Of a stretch of DNA of 64,000 bases, positions 1 through 12,174 are shown one piece after another (position 1 is the first letter of the stretch; each line of letters starts with the position of its first letter). The notes beneath the pieces are model-generated. The model was not told the DNA's origin. It did not search any database and saw nothing but the letters and a program-made list of their open reading frames with translations. A program made the position numbers and the translations under genes. Source of the stretch: JBGPEQ01 sp050180895 (GTDB taxonomy: Bacteria > Pseudomonadota > Alphaproteobacteria > Dongiales > Dongiaceae); assembly GCA_050180895.1 (NCBI GenBank), contig JBFXDS010000014.1:31818-95817 (forward strand), read 5' to 3'.

Positions 1-2130
<2,130 letters not shown>

Positions 2131-2153
2131 CCGGCGCCGTCCGTTCCCCGCAC

Positions 2154-2186
2154 AAATCGGTGCCGCCCTGCGGCACCGATTTTTTT
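2154..2186 (+). terminator. Intrinsic terminator after lon
   Basis: A perfect 12-bp stem (2154-2165 with 2171-2182) closes a 5-base loop. It runs directly into a tract of seven T at 2180-2186. It lies 24 bp after the lon stop and separates lon from hupB. Confidence 0.93.
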
Positions 2187-2212
2187 ATCATTTGGATACC
2201 CCCGCTCGCGCG

Positions 2213-2242
2213 TTGACGTGCGGATTTTCCCCGATCTAGACT
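2213..2242 (+). promoter_or_regulatory. Candidate hupB promoter
   Basis: A sigma70-like pair: TTGACG at 2213-2218, an 18-bp spacer and TAGACT at 2237-2242. It sits between the lon terminator and the hupB start, leaving a 5' leader of about 55-60 nt. Assigned by consensus only. Confidence 0.5.
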
Positions 2243-2307
2243 TCCCTCCTCAGCGCGCCAGCAGCCATCGGTTCCAGTTCCGTTGGAACGCAAGGGGGGA
2301 TAATCAA

Positions 2308-2580
2308 GTGAACAAGAACGATCTCGTTTCGCTGGTCGCGGATCGAACCGGCATGTCGAAGGGCGACGCGGCGAAGGCCGTCGAAGGCGTGCTCGATGCG
2401 ATCATGCACGCCCTGCAGAAGGGAGACGACGTGCGCCTGGTCGGGTTCGGCACCTTCAGCGTCGGCAAGCGCAAGGCCTCGCAGGGCCGCAACCCGCGCA
2501 CGGGAGAGCCGCTCGACATCGCGGAGTCGAAGCAGCCCAAGTTCCGCGCCGGCAAGGTCCTGAAGGACGCGGTGAACTGA
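2308..2580 (+). CDS. hupB: DNA-binding protein HU-beta
   Basis: Histone-like nucleoid protein of 90 residues, the standard length for HU. The start is GTG at 2308, chosen because a strong Shine-Dalgarno (AAGGGGGG) lies just upstream and the protein then begins MNKNDLVSLVA as HU proteins do; the longer open frame upstream has no homologous N-terminus. The dimerising helices are followed by the beta-arm with the signature GFGTFSVGKRKA and the DNA-intercalating RNPRTGEP loop. It has its own promoter and terminator, so it is likely a single-gene unit. Confidence 0.96.
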   Translation: MNKNDLVSLVADRTGMSKGDAAKAVEGVLDAIMHALQKGDDVRLVGFGTFSVGKRKASQGRNPRTGEPLDIAESKQPKFRAGKVLKDAVN

Positions 2581-2611
2581 AACGCCGCGGCGCCGCCAGG
2601 AGAGTTTGCGT

Positions 2612-2645
2612 GCCGGCCGCCGTCCTGGCGGCCGGCGCCGTTTTT
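2612..2645 (+). terminator. Intrinsic terminator after hupB
   Basis: A 10-bp GC stem (2612-2621 with 2627-2636), a 5-base loop, then GCCG and five T (2641-2645). It ends the hupB transcript before the tRNA genes. Confidence 0.85.
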
Positions 2646-2670
2646 GGGTAGTCTGTCGAGCGGTGCCGTC

Positions 2671-2746
2671 GGGCGATTAGCTCAGTTGGTAGAGCATCTC
2701 GTTTACACCGAGAGGGTCGGCGGTTCGAGTCCGTCATCGCCCACCA
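2671..2746 (+). tRNA. tRNA-Val (anticodon TAC)
   Basis: 76 nt including an encoded CCA (2744-2746). The acceptor stem GGGCGAT pairs with ATCGCCC, and the D-arm (AGCTCAGTTGGTAGAGC) and TpsiC arm (GGTTCGAGTCC) are intact. The anticodon stem CTCG/CGAG holds TAC at 2704-2706, which reads GTA and other GTN valine codons. Confidence 0.97.
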
Positions 2747-2821
2747 TCCCTCGGTCCCCCGTTGCTTGACTTGGCCGGCGGGCGTGCAGTACACCTGCGC
2801 CTCCCCCGTCAGGGACGGCAT

Positions 2822-2898
<77 letters not shown>

Positions 2899-2986
2899 TT
2901 TCGGTGGCCTCCCGATCGCGCGGATTTCTGCGCCGAACGCCTGGAAATTGCGGACTGCAGCGTCGTTTGGACGCTCGATTTAACCT

Positions 2987-3014
2987 TTGCCATTCATGGC
3001 GTCCGCCCTATATT
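2987..3014 (+). promoter_or_regulatory. Candidate nuo operon promoter
   Basis: TTGCCA at 2987-2992, a 16-bp spacer and TATATT at 3009-3014, about 80 bp before nuoA and after the tRNA pair. The local sequence is AT-richer than its surroundings. Assigned by consensus only. Confidence 0.5.
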
Positions 3015-3095
3015 GCGCTGCGTTCAAATCGGCCCTGCGGGAGCTTTGGGGGCAGCGCAGCGGCGCGGCGTAGGGCGGCGAACGGAAAGCTCATC

Positions 3096-3461
3096 ATGCA
3101 GACGTTGCTGGCCGAATATCTGCCGATCCTGATCTTCCTCGGCATCGCCGTCGGCCTGACATTGGTCATCGTGGCGGCCTCGCTGATCGCCGGTCCGCAC
3201 CGGCCCGACAGCGAGAAGCTGTCGCCCTATGAATGCGGGTTCGAGGCGTTCGACGATGCCCGCCGCCGCTTCGACGTGCGGTTCTACCTAGTGTCGCTGC
3301 TGTTCATCATCTTCGATCTCGAGGTCGCCTTCCTCTTTCCGTGGGCGATATCGCTCGGCGACATCGGCGTCTTCGGCTTCTGGTCCATGGTGGTGTTCCT
3401 GGGCGTGCTGACGATCGGCTTCATCTACGAGTGGAGGAAGGGAGCGCTGGATTGGGAATGA
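3096..3461 (+). CDS. nuoA: NADH-quinone oxidoreductase subunit A
   Basis: Small membrane subunit of complex I, 121 residues, with three hydrophobic segments and the diagnostic loop PYECGFEAFDDARRRFDVRF. It helps couple the quinone site to the proton-pumping arm in the cytoplasmic membrane. ATG at 3096 is chosen because the protein then starts MQTLLAEYLPIL like its homologues; the open frame extends further upstream without family similarity. First gene of nuoA-N. Its stop overlaps the nuoB start in ATGA, implying translational coupling. Confidence 0.96.
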   Translation: MQTLLAEYLPILIFLGIAVGLTLVIVAASLIAGPHRPDSEKLSPYECGFEAFDDARRRFDVRFYLVSLLFIIFDLEVAFLFPWAISLGDIGVFGFWSMVVFLGVLTIGFIYEWRKGALDWE

Positions 3462-4012
3462 ACACCGTCCTCGATCCCAAGAGCGCGATGCCGGCCGATC
3501 ACGCCGGAGATCCGGCCTTCGCGGCGCTGACCGAGGAGTTCAACGACCGCGGCTACGTCGTCACCCAGGCCGACAAGCTGCTGAGCTGGGTGGTGTCGCG
3601 CTCGCGTACGGGTTCGTTGTGGCCGATGACGTTCGGCCTCGCCTGCTGCGCGGTCGAGATGATGCACGCCTACATGGCCCGCTACGACCTCGACCGGTTC
3701 GGGGTCGTGCCGCGCGGCAGCCCGCGGCAATCCGACGTGATGATCGTGGCGGGAACGCTCTGCAACAAGATGGCGCCGGCGCTGCGCAAGGTCTACGACC
3801 AGATGGCGGAGCCGCGCTGGGTCATCTCCATGGGGTCCTGCGCCAACGGCGGCGGCTACTACCATTATTCCTATTCCGTCGTGCGCGGCTGCGACCGCAT
3901 CGTGCCGGTCGACATCTATGTCCCCGGTTGTCCGCCCACGGCCGAGGCCCTGGTCTACGGCATCCTCCAGTTGCAAAAGAAGATTCATCGCACGACCACC
4001 ATCCTGCGCTAG
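3458..4012 (+). CDS. nuoB: NADH-quinone oxidoreductase subunit B
   Basis: Peripheral-arm subunit carrying terminal iron-sulfur cluster N2, which passes electrons to quinone. 184 residues. The four ligands are visible: the tandem cysteines in GLACCAVEM, Cys in SMGSCANGGG and Cys in YVPGCPPT. ATG at 3458 overlaps the nuoA stop; a second in-frame ATG at 3488 would give a protein ten residues shorter. Confidence 0.97.
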   Translation: MNTVLDPKSAMPADHAGDPAFAALTEEFNDRGYVVTQADKLLSWVVSRSRTGSLWPMTFGLACCAVEMMHAYMARYDLDRFGVVPRGSPRQSDVMIVAGTLCNKMAPALRKVYDQMAEPRWVISMGSCANGGGYYHYSYSVVRGCDRIVPVDIYVPGCPPTAEALVYGILQLQKKIHRTTTILR

Positions 4013-4050
4013 GGATCGGTCGGTCGGGTCGGCGAGCGGGCGGAAGAGAC

Positions 4051-4674
4051 ATGGCGAAGCAGGCGGTGCAGGAGCTTGGCGATCATCTGGCGGCGTCGCT
4101 CGGCGGCGACGTCGAGCGTTTCGAGGTCGCCCGCGGCGAAGCCGTCCTGTGGGTGCCGGCGCCGGCCATCGTCAAGGTGATGACGTTCCTGCGCGACGAC
4201 GAGGGTTGCCTGTTCAAGATGCTGGTCGACGTCTGCGGCGTCGACTACCCGGAGCGCGAGCGGCGCTTCGAGGTCGTCTACAATCTGCTCAGCCCGAAGC
4301 GCAATCAGCGCCTGCGCGTGAAGGTGGCGGCGGCGGAGGACCAGCCGGTGCCGTCGGTCGCCGGCGTCTACAACGTCGCCGGTTGGTTCGAGCGCGAGGC
4401 GTGGGATCTCTACGGCATCTATTTCTCCGACCATCCGGACCTGCGGCGCATCCTCACCGACTACGGGTTCGAGGGCCATCCGCTGCGCAAGGACTTCCCG
4501 CTCACCGGCTTCGTCGAGGTTCGCTACGACATCGAGCAGAAGCGCGTCGTCTACGAGCCGGTGAAGCTGCGCCAGGAGTTCCGCACCTTCGATTTCGTCA
4601 GCCCGTGGGAGGGCATGGTGCGGCCGCTGCCCGGCGACGAGAAGGCGGAGCCTCCGGCGGAGGGCAAGGCCTGA
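4051..4674 (+). CDS. nuoC: NADH-quinone oxidoreductase subunit C
   Basis: Hydrophilic connecting subunit of complex I, 207 residues, containing the 30-kDa subunit signature REAWDLYGIYFSDHPDLRRI followed by the conserved GHPLRKDFPL. It packs against NuoD at the quinone-binding region. ATG at 4051 follows GGAAGAG. NuoC is separate from NuoD here, as in most alphaproteobacteria, unlike the fused NuoCD of enterics. Its stop overlaps the nuoD ATG by one base (TGATG). Confidence 0.97.
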   Translation: MAKQAVQELGDHLAASLGGDVERFEVARGEAVLWVPAPAIVKVMTFLRDDEGCLFKMLVDVCGVDYPERERRFEVVYNLLSPKRNQRLRVKVAAAEDQPVPSVAGVYNVAGWFEREAWDLYGIYFSDHPDLRRILTDYGFEGHPLRKDFPLTGFVEVRYDIEQKRVVYEPVKLRQEFRTFDFVSPWEGMVRPLPGDEKAEPPAEGKA

Positions 4675-5852
4675 TGGCCGAAGTCCAGATCAAGCCGATG
4701 ACGATGAATTTCGGGCCGCAGCACCCGGCGGCCCACGGCGTCCTGCGCCTCGTCATGGAGATGGACGGCGAGGTGATCGAGCGGCTGGACCCGCATATCG
4801 GCCTGCTCCACCGCGGCACCGAGAAGCTCATCGAGCACAAGACCTATCTGCAGGCGATCCCCTATTTCGACCGCCTCGACTACGTCTCGCCGATGTGCCA
4901 GGAGCACGCCTTCGTGCTCGCGGTCGAGAAGCTGCTCGGCCTCGAGGTGCCGTTGCGCGGCCAGTACATCCGCGTGCTGTTCGACGAGATCACGCGCATC
5001 CTCAATCACCTGCTCAACATCCCCGCCTACGCCATGGACGTCGGCGCGGTGACGCCGTTCCTGTGGTGCTTCGAGCAGCGCGAGCTGCTGATGGAGTTCT
5101 ACGAGCGGGTGAGCGGCGCACGTCTGCACGCCGCCTACTACCGGCCCGGCGGCGTGCATCAGGATCTGCCGGCGGGCATCGTCGAGGACATCGGCGCTTG
5201 GGCGGAGAAGTTCCCGAAGGTCGTCGACGATATCGAAGGGCTGCTGACCGAGAACCGCATCTTCAAGCAGCGCCTCGTCGACATCGGCAAGGTGTCGGCC
5301 GCCGACGCGTTCGACTGGGGCTTCACCGGGCCGATGCTGCGCGCCTCCGGCGTACCGTGGGACCTGCGCAAGGCGCAGCCCTATATGGTCTATGACCGCA
5401 TGACGTTCGAGATCCCCGTCGGCAAGAACGGCGACTGCTACGACCGCTATCTCGTGCGCGTCGAGGAGATGCGGCAGAGCCTGAAGATCATCAAGCAGTG
5501 CCTGGCCGAGATGCCCGGCGGGCCGCACTGCTCGACCGACCGCAAGATTACGCCCCCGCCGCGGGCCGAGATGAAGCGTTCCATGGAGGCGCTCATCCAT
5601 CACTTCAAGCTCTATACCGAGGGCTTCCACGTCCCGCCGGGCGAGACCTACACCGCGGTCGAGGCGCCCAAGGGCGAGTTCGGCGTCTATCTCGTCGCCG
5701 ACGGCACCAACACGCCCTATCGCTGCAAGATCCGCGCGCCCGGCTTCGCCCATCTGCAGGCGATGGACTTCATCTGCCGCGGCCACATGCTGGCCGACTC
5801 CGTCGCCATCCTTGGCTCCATGGACATCGTCTTCGGCGAGGTCGACCGATGA
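4674..5852 (+). CDS. nuoD: NADH-quinone oxidoreductase subunit D
   Basis: 49-kDa subunit that forms the quinone pocket next to cluster N2. 392 residues. It starts MAEVQIKPMTMNFGPQHPAAHG; the conserved GPQHPAAHG loop contains the His that contacts the quinone head group. Also visible are HIGLLHRGTEKL and the C-terminal end SMDIVFGEVDR. Coupled by overlap to nuoC upstream and nuoE downstream (ATGA at 5849). Confidence 0.97.
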   Translation: MAEVQIKPMTMNFGPQHPAAHGVLRLVMEMDGEVIERLDPHIGLLHRGTEKLIEHKTYLQAIPYFDRLDYVSPMCQEHAFVLAVEKLLGLEVPLRGQYIRVLFDEITRILNHLLNIPAYAMDVGAVTPFLWCFEQRELLMEFYERVSGARLHAAYYRPGGVHQDLPAGIVEDIGAWAEKFPKVVDDIEGLLTENRIFKQRLVDIGKVSAADAFDWGFTGPMLRASGVPWDLRKAQPYMVYDRMTFEIPVGKNGDCYDRYLVRVEEMRQSLKIIKQCLAEMPGGPHCSTDRKITPPPRAEMKRSMEALIHHFKLYTEGFHVPPGETYTAVEAPKGEFGVYLVADGTNTPYRCKIRAPGFAHLQAMDFICRGHMLADSVAILGSMDIVFGEVDR

Positions 5853-6457
5853 GCGCCGCGCTCGAACCCGTGACCTTCGCCTTCACACCTGAGAACCTGG
5901 AGCGGGCGAAGCGCTACATGGCGAAATATCCGCCCGGCCGCCAGTCGAGCGCCGTGCTCGCGCTGCTCGACTTGGCGCAGCGTCAGCATGGCGGCTGGCT
6001 GCCGCGTGCGGCCATGGATCACGTCGCCGGGCTGCTGGAGATGGCGCCGATCCGCGTCTACGAGGTCGCCACCTTCTACACCATGTTCAACCTGAAGCCG
6101 GTGGGCGAATATCACCTGCAGGTCTGCCGGACCACGCCCTGCTGGCTGCGCGGCGCTGACGACCTGACCGAGACCTGCAAGAGGAAGCTCGGCATCGGCC
6201 TCAAGGGCCGCACCGCCGACGGCAAGTTCTCGCTGATCGAGGTCGAATGCCTGGGCGCCTGCGTCAACGCGCCCGTGGTGCAGATCAACGACGATTTCTA
6301 CGAGGATCTCGATCCGCCCAAGCTGGAGGCGTTGCTCGACGCGCTCGCCCGCGGCGAAAAGCCGCCCATCGGCTCGCAGACCGGGCGGCAGGGCTCGGCG
6401 CCCGTGGGCGGCCCGCAGGTGCTGCTGGACGACGCGGCCGGCGGGGCAGGGGAATAG
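5849..6457 (+). CDS. nuoE: NADH-quinone oxidoreductase subunit E
   Basis: 24-kDa subunit with a thioredoxin-like fold and one [2Fe-2S] cluster (N1a). 202 residues. Cluster ligands are CRTTPC (C-x4-C) and, further on, ECLGACVNAP (C-x3-C). The N-terminal helical segment ends in EVATFYTMF, a family signature. The last 30 or so residues are a low-complexity Gly/Pro/Ala tail after the conserved domain. Confidence 0.96.
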   Translation: MSAALEPVTFAFTPENLERAKRYMAKYPPGRQSSAVLALLDLAQRQHGGWLPRAAMDHVAGLLEMAPIRVYEVATFYTMFNLKPVGEYHLQVCRTTPCWLRGADDLTETCKRKLGIGLKGRTADGKFSLIEVECLGACVNAPVVQINDDFYEDLDPPKLEALLDALARGEKPPIGSQTGRQGSAPVGGPQVLLDDAAGGAGE

Positions 6458-6459
6458 CC

Positions 6460-7749
<1,290 letters not shown>

Positions 7750-7754
7750 GGCGC

Positions 7755-9818
7755 ATGCCGAAGCTCAAGATCGACGGCCAGGAGATCGAGGTGCCCGCCG
7801 GCATGACCGTGCTGCAGGCCTGCGAGCTGGCCGGCGTCGAGATCCCGCGCTTCTGCTACCACGAGCGGCTGTCGGTCGCCGGCAACTGCCGCATGTGCCT
7901 CGTCGAGATGGAGAAGTCGCCGAAGCCGATCGCCTCCTGCGCCATGCCCGTGGCCGAGGGCATGGTGATCAAGACCGACACGCCGACGGTGAAGAAGGCG
8001 CGCAACGGCGTGATGGAATTCCTGCTGATCAACCACCCGCTGGATTGCCCGATCTGCGACCAGGGCGGCGAGTGCGACCTGCAGGACCAGGCCATGGCGT
8101 ATGGCTTCGACCGCAGCCGCTTCCGCGAGAACAAGCGCGCGGTGACCGACAAGTATCTCGGCCCGCTGGTCAAGACGTCGATGAACCGCTGCATCCACTG
8201 CACGCGTTGCGTCCGCTTCGCCACCGAGGTCGCCGGCGTCGAGGAGCTCGGCGCCGTGGGGCGGGGCGAGCATCTGGAGATCACCACCTACGTCGAGAAG
8301 GCGCTGTCGTCGGAGCTGTCGGCGAACATCATCGACCTCTGCCCCGTCGGCGCCCTGACCTCGAAGCCCTATGCCTTCACCGCCCGCCCCTGGGAGCTGA
8401 GCAAGACGGAATCCGTCGACGTGCTCGACGCCGTCGGCAGCAGCATCCGCGTCGATACCCGCGGCAACGAGGTCATGCGCGTCCTGCCGCGCCTCAACGA
8501 GGCGGTGAACGAGGAGTGGATCTCCGACAAGACGCGCTTCGCCTGCGACGGCCTCCGGCGCCAGCGCCTGGACCGGCCCTATGTGCGGCGTGACGGCAAG
8601 CTGCAGGCCGCGACCTGGCCGGAGGCGTTCGCCGCCATCGCCGCTCGCCTGCGCGGCGTCGACGGCAGCCGCATCGCCGCCATCGCCGGCGACCTGGCGG
8701 ATGTCGAGTCCATGCTGGCGCTCAAGGAGCTGATGGCATCGCTGGGCTCGGCCAACCTGGATTGCCGGCAGGACGGCGCCGCCATCGATCGCCGCGTCCG
8801 CGCCGGCTATCTCTTCAACACCACCATCGCGGGCATCGAGCAGGCCGACGCCTGCCTGCTGATCGGCACCAACCCACGCTGGGAAGCGCCGATCGTCAAT
8901 GCGCGGCTGCGTAAGGCGTGGCTCGGCGGCAGGCTGCGGCTCGGCCTGATCGGGCCGCGGCTCGACCTCACCTACACGTACGACCATCTCGGCGCCGGAC
9001 CGCAGACCCTGCAGGAGATCGCCGGCGGCGGCCATCCCTTCGCCGACGTCCTGCGCAATGCCAAGAAGCCCATGCTCGTGCTCGGCATGGGCGCGCTGCA
9101 ACGGGCCGACGGCGCGGCCGTGCTGCATCTGGCGCGGCAGGTCGCGGAAGGCTGCGGCATGGTGCAGCCGGACTGGAATGGGTTCAACCTGCTGCACATT
9201 GCGGCGGCCCGGGTCGGCGGGCTGGATGTCGGCTTCCTGCCCGGCGACGGCGGCCGCGATATCGGTGAGATCATCGGCGGCCTCCAGAGCGGCGACATCG
9301 AGGCAGTCTATCTCCTGGGCGCCGACGAGATCGCGGCCTCGCATTTCGGCAAGGCCTTCGTGATCTATCAGGGGCATCACGGCGATGCCGGCGCCCACCG
9401 CGCCGACGTCATCCTGCCGGGCGCCGCCTACACCGAGAAGGATGCCACCTACGTGAACACCGAAGGCCGCGTGCAGCGGACGGCGCGGGCGGCATTCCCG
9501 CCGGGCGACGCGCGCGAGGACTGGGCCATCCTCCGGGCGCTGTCGGAGGCGCTCGGCAAACGCCTGCCCTACGACAACATCGCGGCGCTGCGGCGGCGGC
9601 TGTTCGAGGCGAGCCCTCGGTTCCAGCGCCTCGGCGCGGTCGAAGCCGCGCCCTGGGGCGAGTTCGGGACACCCGGCGCGATCGACACGGCGCCGTTCTC
9701 GCCGCCGATCGCGAACTTCTACATGACCGATCCGATCAGCCGCGCCTCGGAGACCATGGCCGAATGCACCGCTGTCTACCTGCGCGGCGCGGAAGCGAAG
9801 ACGGGGACGCATGGCTGA
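7755..9818 (+). CDS. nuoG: NADH-quinone oxidoreductase subunit G
   Basis: 75-kDa iron-sulfur subunit that carries electrons from NuoF towards NuoB. 687 residues. The N-terminal [2Fe-2S] ferredoxin domain has ligands in PRFCYHERLSVAGNCRMC and SCAMP. The His/Cys-ligated cluster follows in CDQGGECDLQDQ, then two [4Fe-4S] motifs including MNRCIHCTRC. A catalytically dead molybdopterin-oxidoreductase-like domain fills the C-terminal two thirds. The stop overlaps the nuoH start by 8 bp. Confidence 0.97.
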   Translation: MPKLKIDGQEIEVPAGMTVLQACELAGVEIPRFCYHERLSVAGNCRMCLVEMEKSPKPIASCAMPVAEGMVIKTDTPTVKKARNGVMEFLLINHPLDCPICDQGGECDLQDQAMAYGFDRSRFRENKRAVTDKYLGPLVKTSMNRCIHCTRCVRFATEVAGVEELGAVGRGEHLEITTYVEKALSSELSANIIDLCPVGALTSKPYAFTARPWELSKTESVDVLDAVGSSIRVDTRGNEVMRVLPRLNEAVNEEWISDKTRFACDGLRRQRLDRPYVRRDGKLQAATWPEAFAAIAARLRGVDGSRIAAIAGDLADVESMLALKELMASLGSANLDCRQDGAAIDRRVRAGYLFNTTIAGIEQADACLLIGTNPRWEAPIVNARLRKAWLGGRLRLGLIGPRLDLTYTYDHLGAGPQTLQEIAGGGHPFADVLRNAKKPMLVLGMGALQRADGAAVLHLARQVAEGCGMVQPDWNGFNLLHIAAARVGGLDVGFLPGDGGRDIGEIIGGLQSGDIEAVYLLGADEIAASHFGKAFVIYQGHHGDAGAHRADVILPGAAYTEKDATYVNTEGRVQRTARAAFPPGDAREDWAILRALSEALGKRLPYDNIAALRRRLFEASPRFQRLGAVEAAPWGEFGTPGAIDTAPFSPPIANFYMTDPISRASETMAECTAVYLRGAEAKTGTHG

Positions 9819-10818
9819 TTTTCTCCTCACCGTCCTCTACATCCTGGCCATCATCCTGCCGCTGCTGCTCGCCGTGGCTTATCTGACCTATGCGGAGCGC
9901 AAGGTCATGGCGGCGGTCCAGATCCGCCGCGGCCCGAACGTCGTCGGCCCCTGGGGTTTGCTGCAGCCGATCGCCGATGGCGTGAAGCTGCTGTTCAAGG
10001 AGACGATCATCCCGACGACGGCCAACCGCGTCGTCTTCATGATCGCGCCGATGATCACTTTCATCCTGGCGCTCGTCGCCTGGGCGGTGATCCCGTTCGA
10101 TGCCGGCGTGGTGCTGGCCGACATCAACGTGGGCGTGCTCTATCTCTTCGCCATATCGTCGCTCGGGGTCTACGGCGTCATCATGGCGGGCTGGGCCAGC
10201 AACTCGAAATACCCGTTCCTCGGCGCGCTGCGCTCGGCCGCGCAGATGGTGTCCTACGAGGTCTCCATCGGCTTCGTCATCATCGCCATGCTGATCCCGG
10301 CCGGCTCGCTGAATCTGAGCGAGATCATCGAGAGCCAGCGCGGCGAGACCGGCTATTTCTGGAACTGGTACGCCTTCGGACTGCTGGCGCCGATGGCCGT
10401 CATCTTCTACATCTCGGCCCTGGCGGAGACGAACCGCGTGCCGTTCGACCTGCCGGAGGGAGAGTCGGAGCTGGTCGCCGGCTTCTTCTCCGAATATTCG
10501 TCCATGTCCTTCGGCCTCTTCTTCCTGGGCGAGTACGCCAACATCATCCTCATGAGCACGACGACCACCATCTTCTTCCTGGGGGGCTGGCTGTCGCCGT
10601 TCCCGTTCGCGCCGTTCACCTGGATCCCCGGCTGGATCTGGTTCGGCCTGAAGGTGCTGTTCGTGGTGTTCCTGTTCCTGCTCGTGCGCGCGACCTTCCC
10701 ACGCTACCGCTACGACCAGCTGATGCGTCTGGGCTGGAAGGTCTTCCTGCCGATCTCGCTGCTGTGGGTCGTCGTCGCTGCCGGCGCGTCGCTGACGCTG
10801 CCGCGCTGGGTGTTCTGA
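9811..10818 (+). CDS. nuoH: NADH-quinone oxidoreductase subunit H
   Basis: Membrane subunit at the junction of the peripheral and membrane arms; it forms part of the quinone channel. 335 residues with about eight hydrophobic segments. Signatures: AYLTYAERKVMAAVQIRRGPN near the N-terminus and ETNRVPFDLPEGESELVAGF near the middle. The start overlaps the nuoG end by 8 bp. Confidence 0.97.
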   Translation: MADFLLTVLYILAIILPLLLAVAYLTYAERKVMAAVQIRRGPNVVGPWGLLQPIADGVKLLFKETIIPTTANRVVFMIAPMITFILALVAWAVIPFDAGVVLADINVGVLYLFAISSLGVYGVIMAGWASNSKYPFLGALRSAAQMVSYEVSIGFVIIAMLIPAGSLNLSEIIESQRGETGYFWNWYAFGLLAPMAVIFYISALAETNRVPFDLPEGESELVAGFFSEYSSMSFGLFFLGEYANIILMSTTTTIFFLGGWLSPFPFAPFTWIPGWIWFGLKVLFVVFLFLLVRATFPRYRYDQLMRLGWKVFLPISLLWVVVAAGASLTLPRWVF

Positions 10819-10903
10819 TGCTCTTGCGCCTCCGCCGCCAGCCGATATGGTACGCGCCGCGCGCCGGCGGGCCGGGCCGGGCCTGCGACGGGAGAGGCTG
10901 ACC

Positions 10904-11380
10904 ATGTCGATCGTTCGCTCTCTGCTCCTGCAGGAACTCGTCTCCGGGTTGGCGCTCACCTTCCGCTACATGTTCAAGCCGAAGGTGACCCTCAACTACC
11001 CCTACGAGAAGGGGCCGCTGTCGCCCCGCTTCCGCGGCGAGCACGCCCTGCGCCGCTATCCCAACGGTGAGGAGCGCTGCATCGCCTGCAAGCTATGCGA
11101 GGCGATCTGCCCGGCCCAGGCCATCACCATCGAGGCCGAGCCGCGCGCCGACGGCAGCCGACGCACCACCCGCTACGACATCGACATGACCAAATGCATC
11201 TATTGCGGGCTGTGCCAGGAGGCCTGTCCGGTGGATGCCATCGTCGAGGGCCCCAATTTCGAGTTTGCCGCCGAGACCCGCGAGGAGCTGTTCTACAACA
11301 AGGAGAAGCTGCTCGCGAACGGCGACCGCTGGGAAGCCGAGCTCGCCGCCAGCCTGGCGGCCGACGCGCCGTACCGGTGA
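10904..11380 (+). CDS. nuoI: NADH-quinone oxidoreductase subunit I
   Basis: Ferredoxin-type subunit with two [4Fe-4S] clusters (N6a, N6b) bridging NuoG and NuoB. 158 residues. Ligand motifs are CIACKLCEAICP and CIYCGLCQEACPVDA, and the protein starts MSIVRSLLLQELVSG. ATG at 10904 is chosen after GGGAGAGG, 85 bp behind nuoH. The open frame upstream of the ATG is a GC-rich extension without homology. A long palindromic repeat follows before nuoJ. Confidence 0.97.
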   Translation: MSIVRSLLLQELVSGLALTFRYMFKPKVTLNYPYEKGPLSPRFRGEHALRRYPNGEERCIACKLCEAICPAQAITIEAEPRADGSRRTTRYDIDMTKCIYCGLCQEACPVDAIVEGPNFEFAAETREELFYNKEKLLANGDRWEAELAASLAADAPYR

Positions 11381-11438
11381 GGGTGGCCATGCTCGGCGTG
11401 ACAGGACGCTTCGATCGTTTCGGCTTGCATGACCGCCC

Positions 11439-11521
11439 TGCGTCCTTCGACAGGCTCAGGATGAGGGAGAATCTTGGTGGCGCCAAGGCAGACCCTCATC
11501 CTGAGCCTGTCGAAGGACGCA
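11439..11521 (+). repeat. 84-bp palindromic repeat, family A, copy 1 (inside nuo operon)
   Basis: Two arms of about 30 bp in perfect or near-perfect inverted orientation, each containing GTCCTTCGACAGGCTCAGG followed by ATGAGGG, flank a spacer of about 25 bp. It occupies most of the 184-bp gap between nuoI and nuoJ, the only large gap in the operon. In RNA it would form a long hairpin within the nuo message. Other copies in this window: 20754, 24412, 57709, 62196 and 63685. Confidence 0.93.
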
Positions 11522-11564
11522 CCTCGCCGATCCCGATCTCCCGCAAGCATCCGAGCGGTCGCGC

Positions 11565-12173
11565 ATGATCGTCCAGGCGCTCGCCTTCTACCTCTTCGCC
11601 GCCGTCGCCGTGGCCTCCGGCGTGATGGTCATCGGCGCGCGCAATCCCGTCCACTCCGTGCTGTTCCTGATCCTCGCCTTCTTCAACTCGGCCGGCCTGT
11701 TCGTGCTGCTGGGCGCCGAGTTCCTGGCGATGATCCTGGTCGTCGTCTATGTCGGCGCCGTGGCCGTGCTGTTCCTCTTCGTGGTCATGATGCTCGACAT
11801 CAATTTCGTGGCGCTGCGCGAGGGCTTCCTGCGCTACCTGCCGATCGGCGCCCTCATCGGCCTGATCCTGCTGGCCGAGCTCGTGCTGGTGTTCGGCGCC
11901 TGGGCCGTGGCGCCGTCGGCGCCGCAGCTGGCCGCCGTGCCGATGCGGCCCGACCTCACCAACGCCGAGGCGCTGGGCCGCGTGCTCTATACCGACTACA
12001 TCTACCTCTTCCAGACGGCGGGGCTGATCCTCCTCGTCGCCATGGTCGGCGCCATCGTCCTCACGCTGCGCCAGCGCGAAGGGGTGCGCCGCCAGAAGAT
12101 CGCCGCGCAGGTCGCCCGCCGCCGCGCCGATACGATCGAGATCAAGGACGTGCCGACGGGGAGCGGCGTCTGA
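11565..12173 (+). CDS. nuoJ: NADH-quinone oxidoreductase subunit J
   Basis: Membrane subunit with five hydrophobic segments, 202 residues. Contains RNPVHSVLFLILAFFNSAG and the pi-bulge segment VVVYVGAVAVLFLFVVMML typical of NuoJ, which links the quinone site to the antiporter-like subunits. ATG at 11565 lies 43 bp after the palindromic repeat. The C-terminal tail is basic and cytoplasmic. Confidence 0.96.
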   Translation: MIVQALAFYLFAAVAVASGVMVIGARNPVHSVLFLILAFFNSAGLFVLLGAEFLAMILVVVYVGAVAVLFLFVVMMLDINFVALREGFLRYLPIGALIGLILLAELVLVFGAWAVAPSAPQLAAVPMRPDLTNAEALGRVLYTDYIYLFQTAGLILLVAMVGAIVLTLRQREGVRRQKIAAQVARRRADTIEIKDVPTGSGV

Positions 12174-12174
12174 C

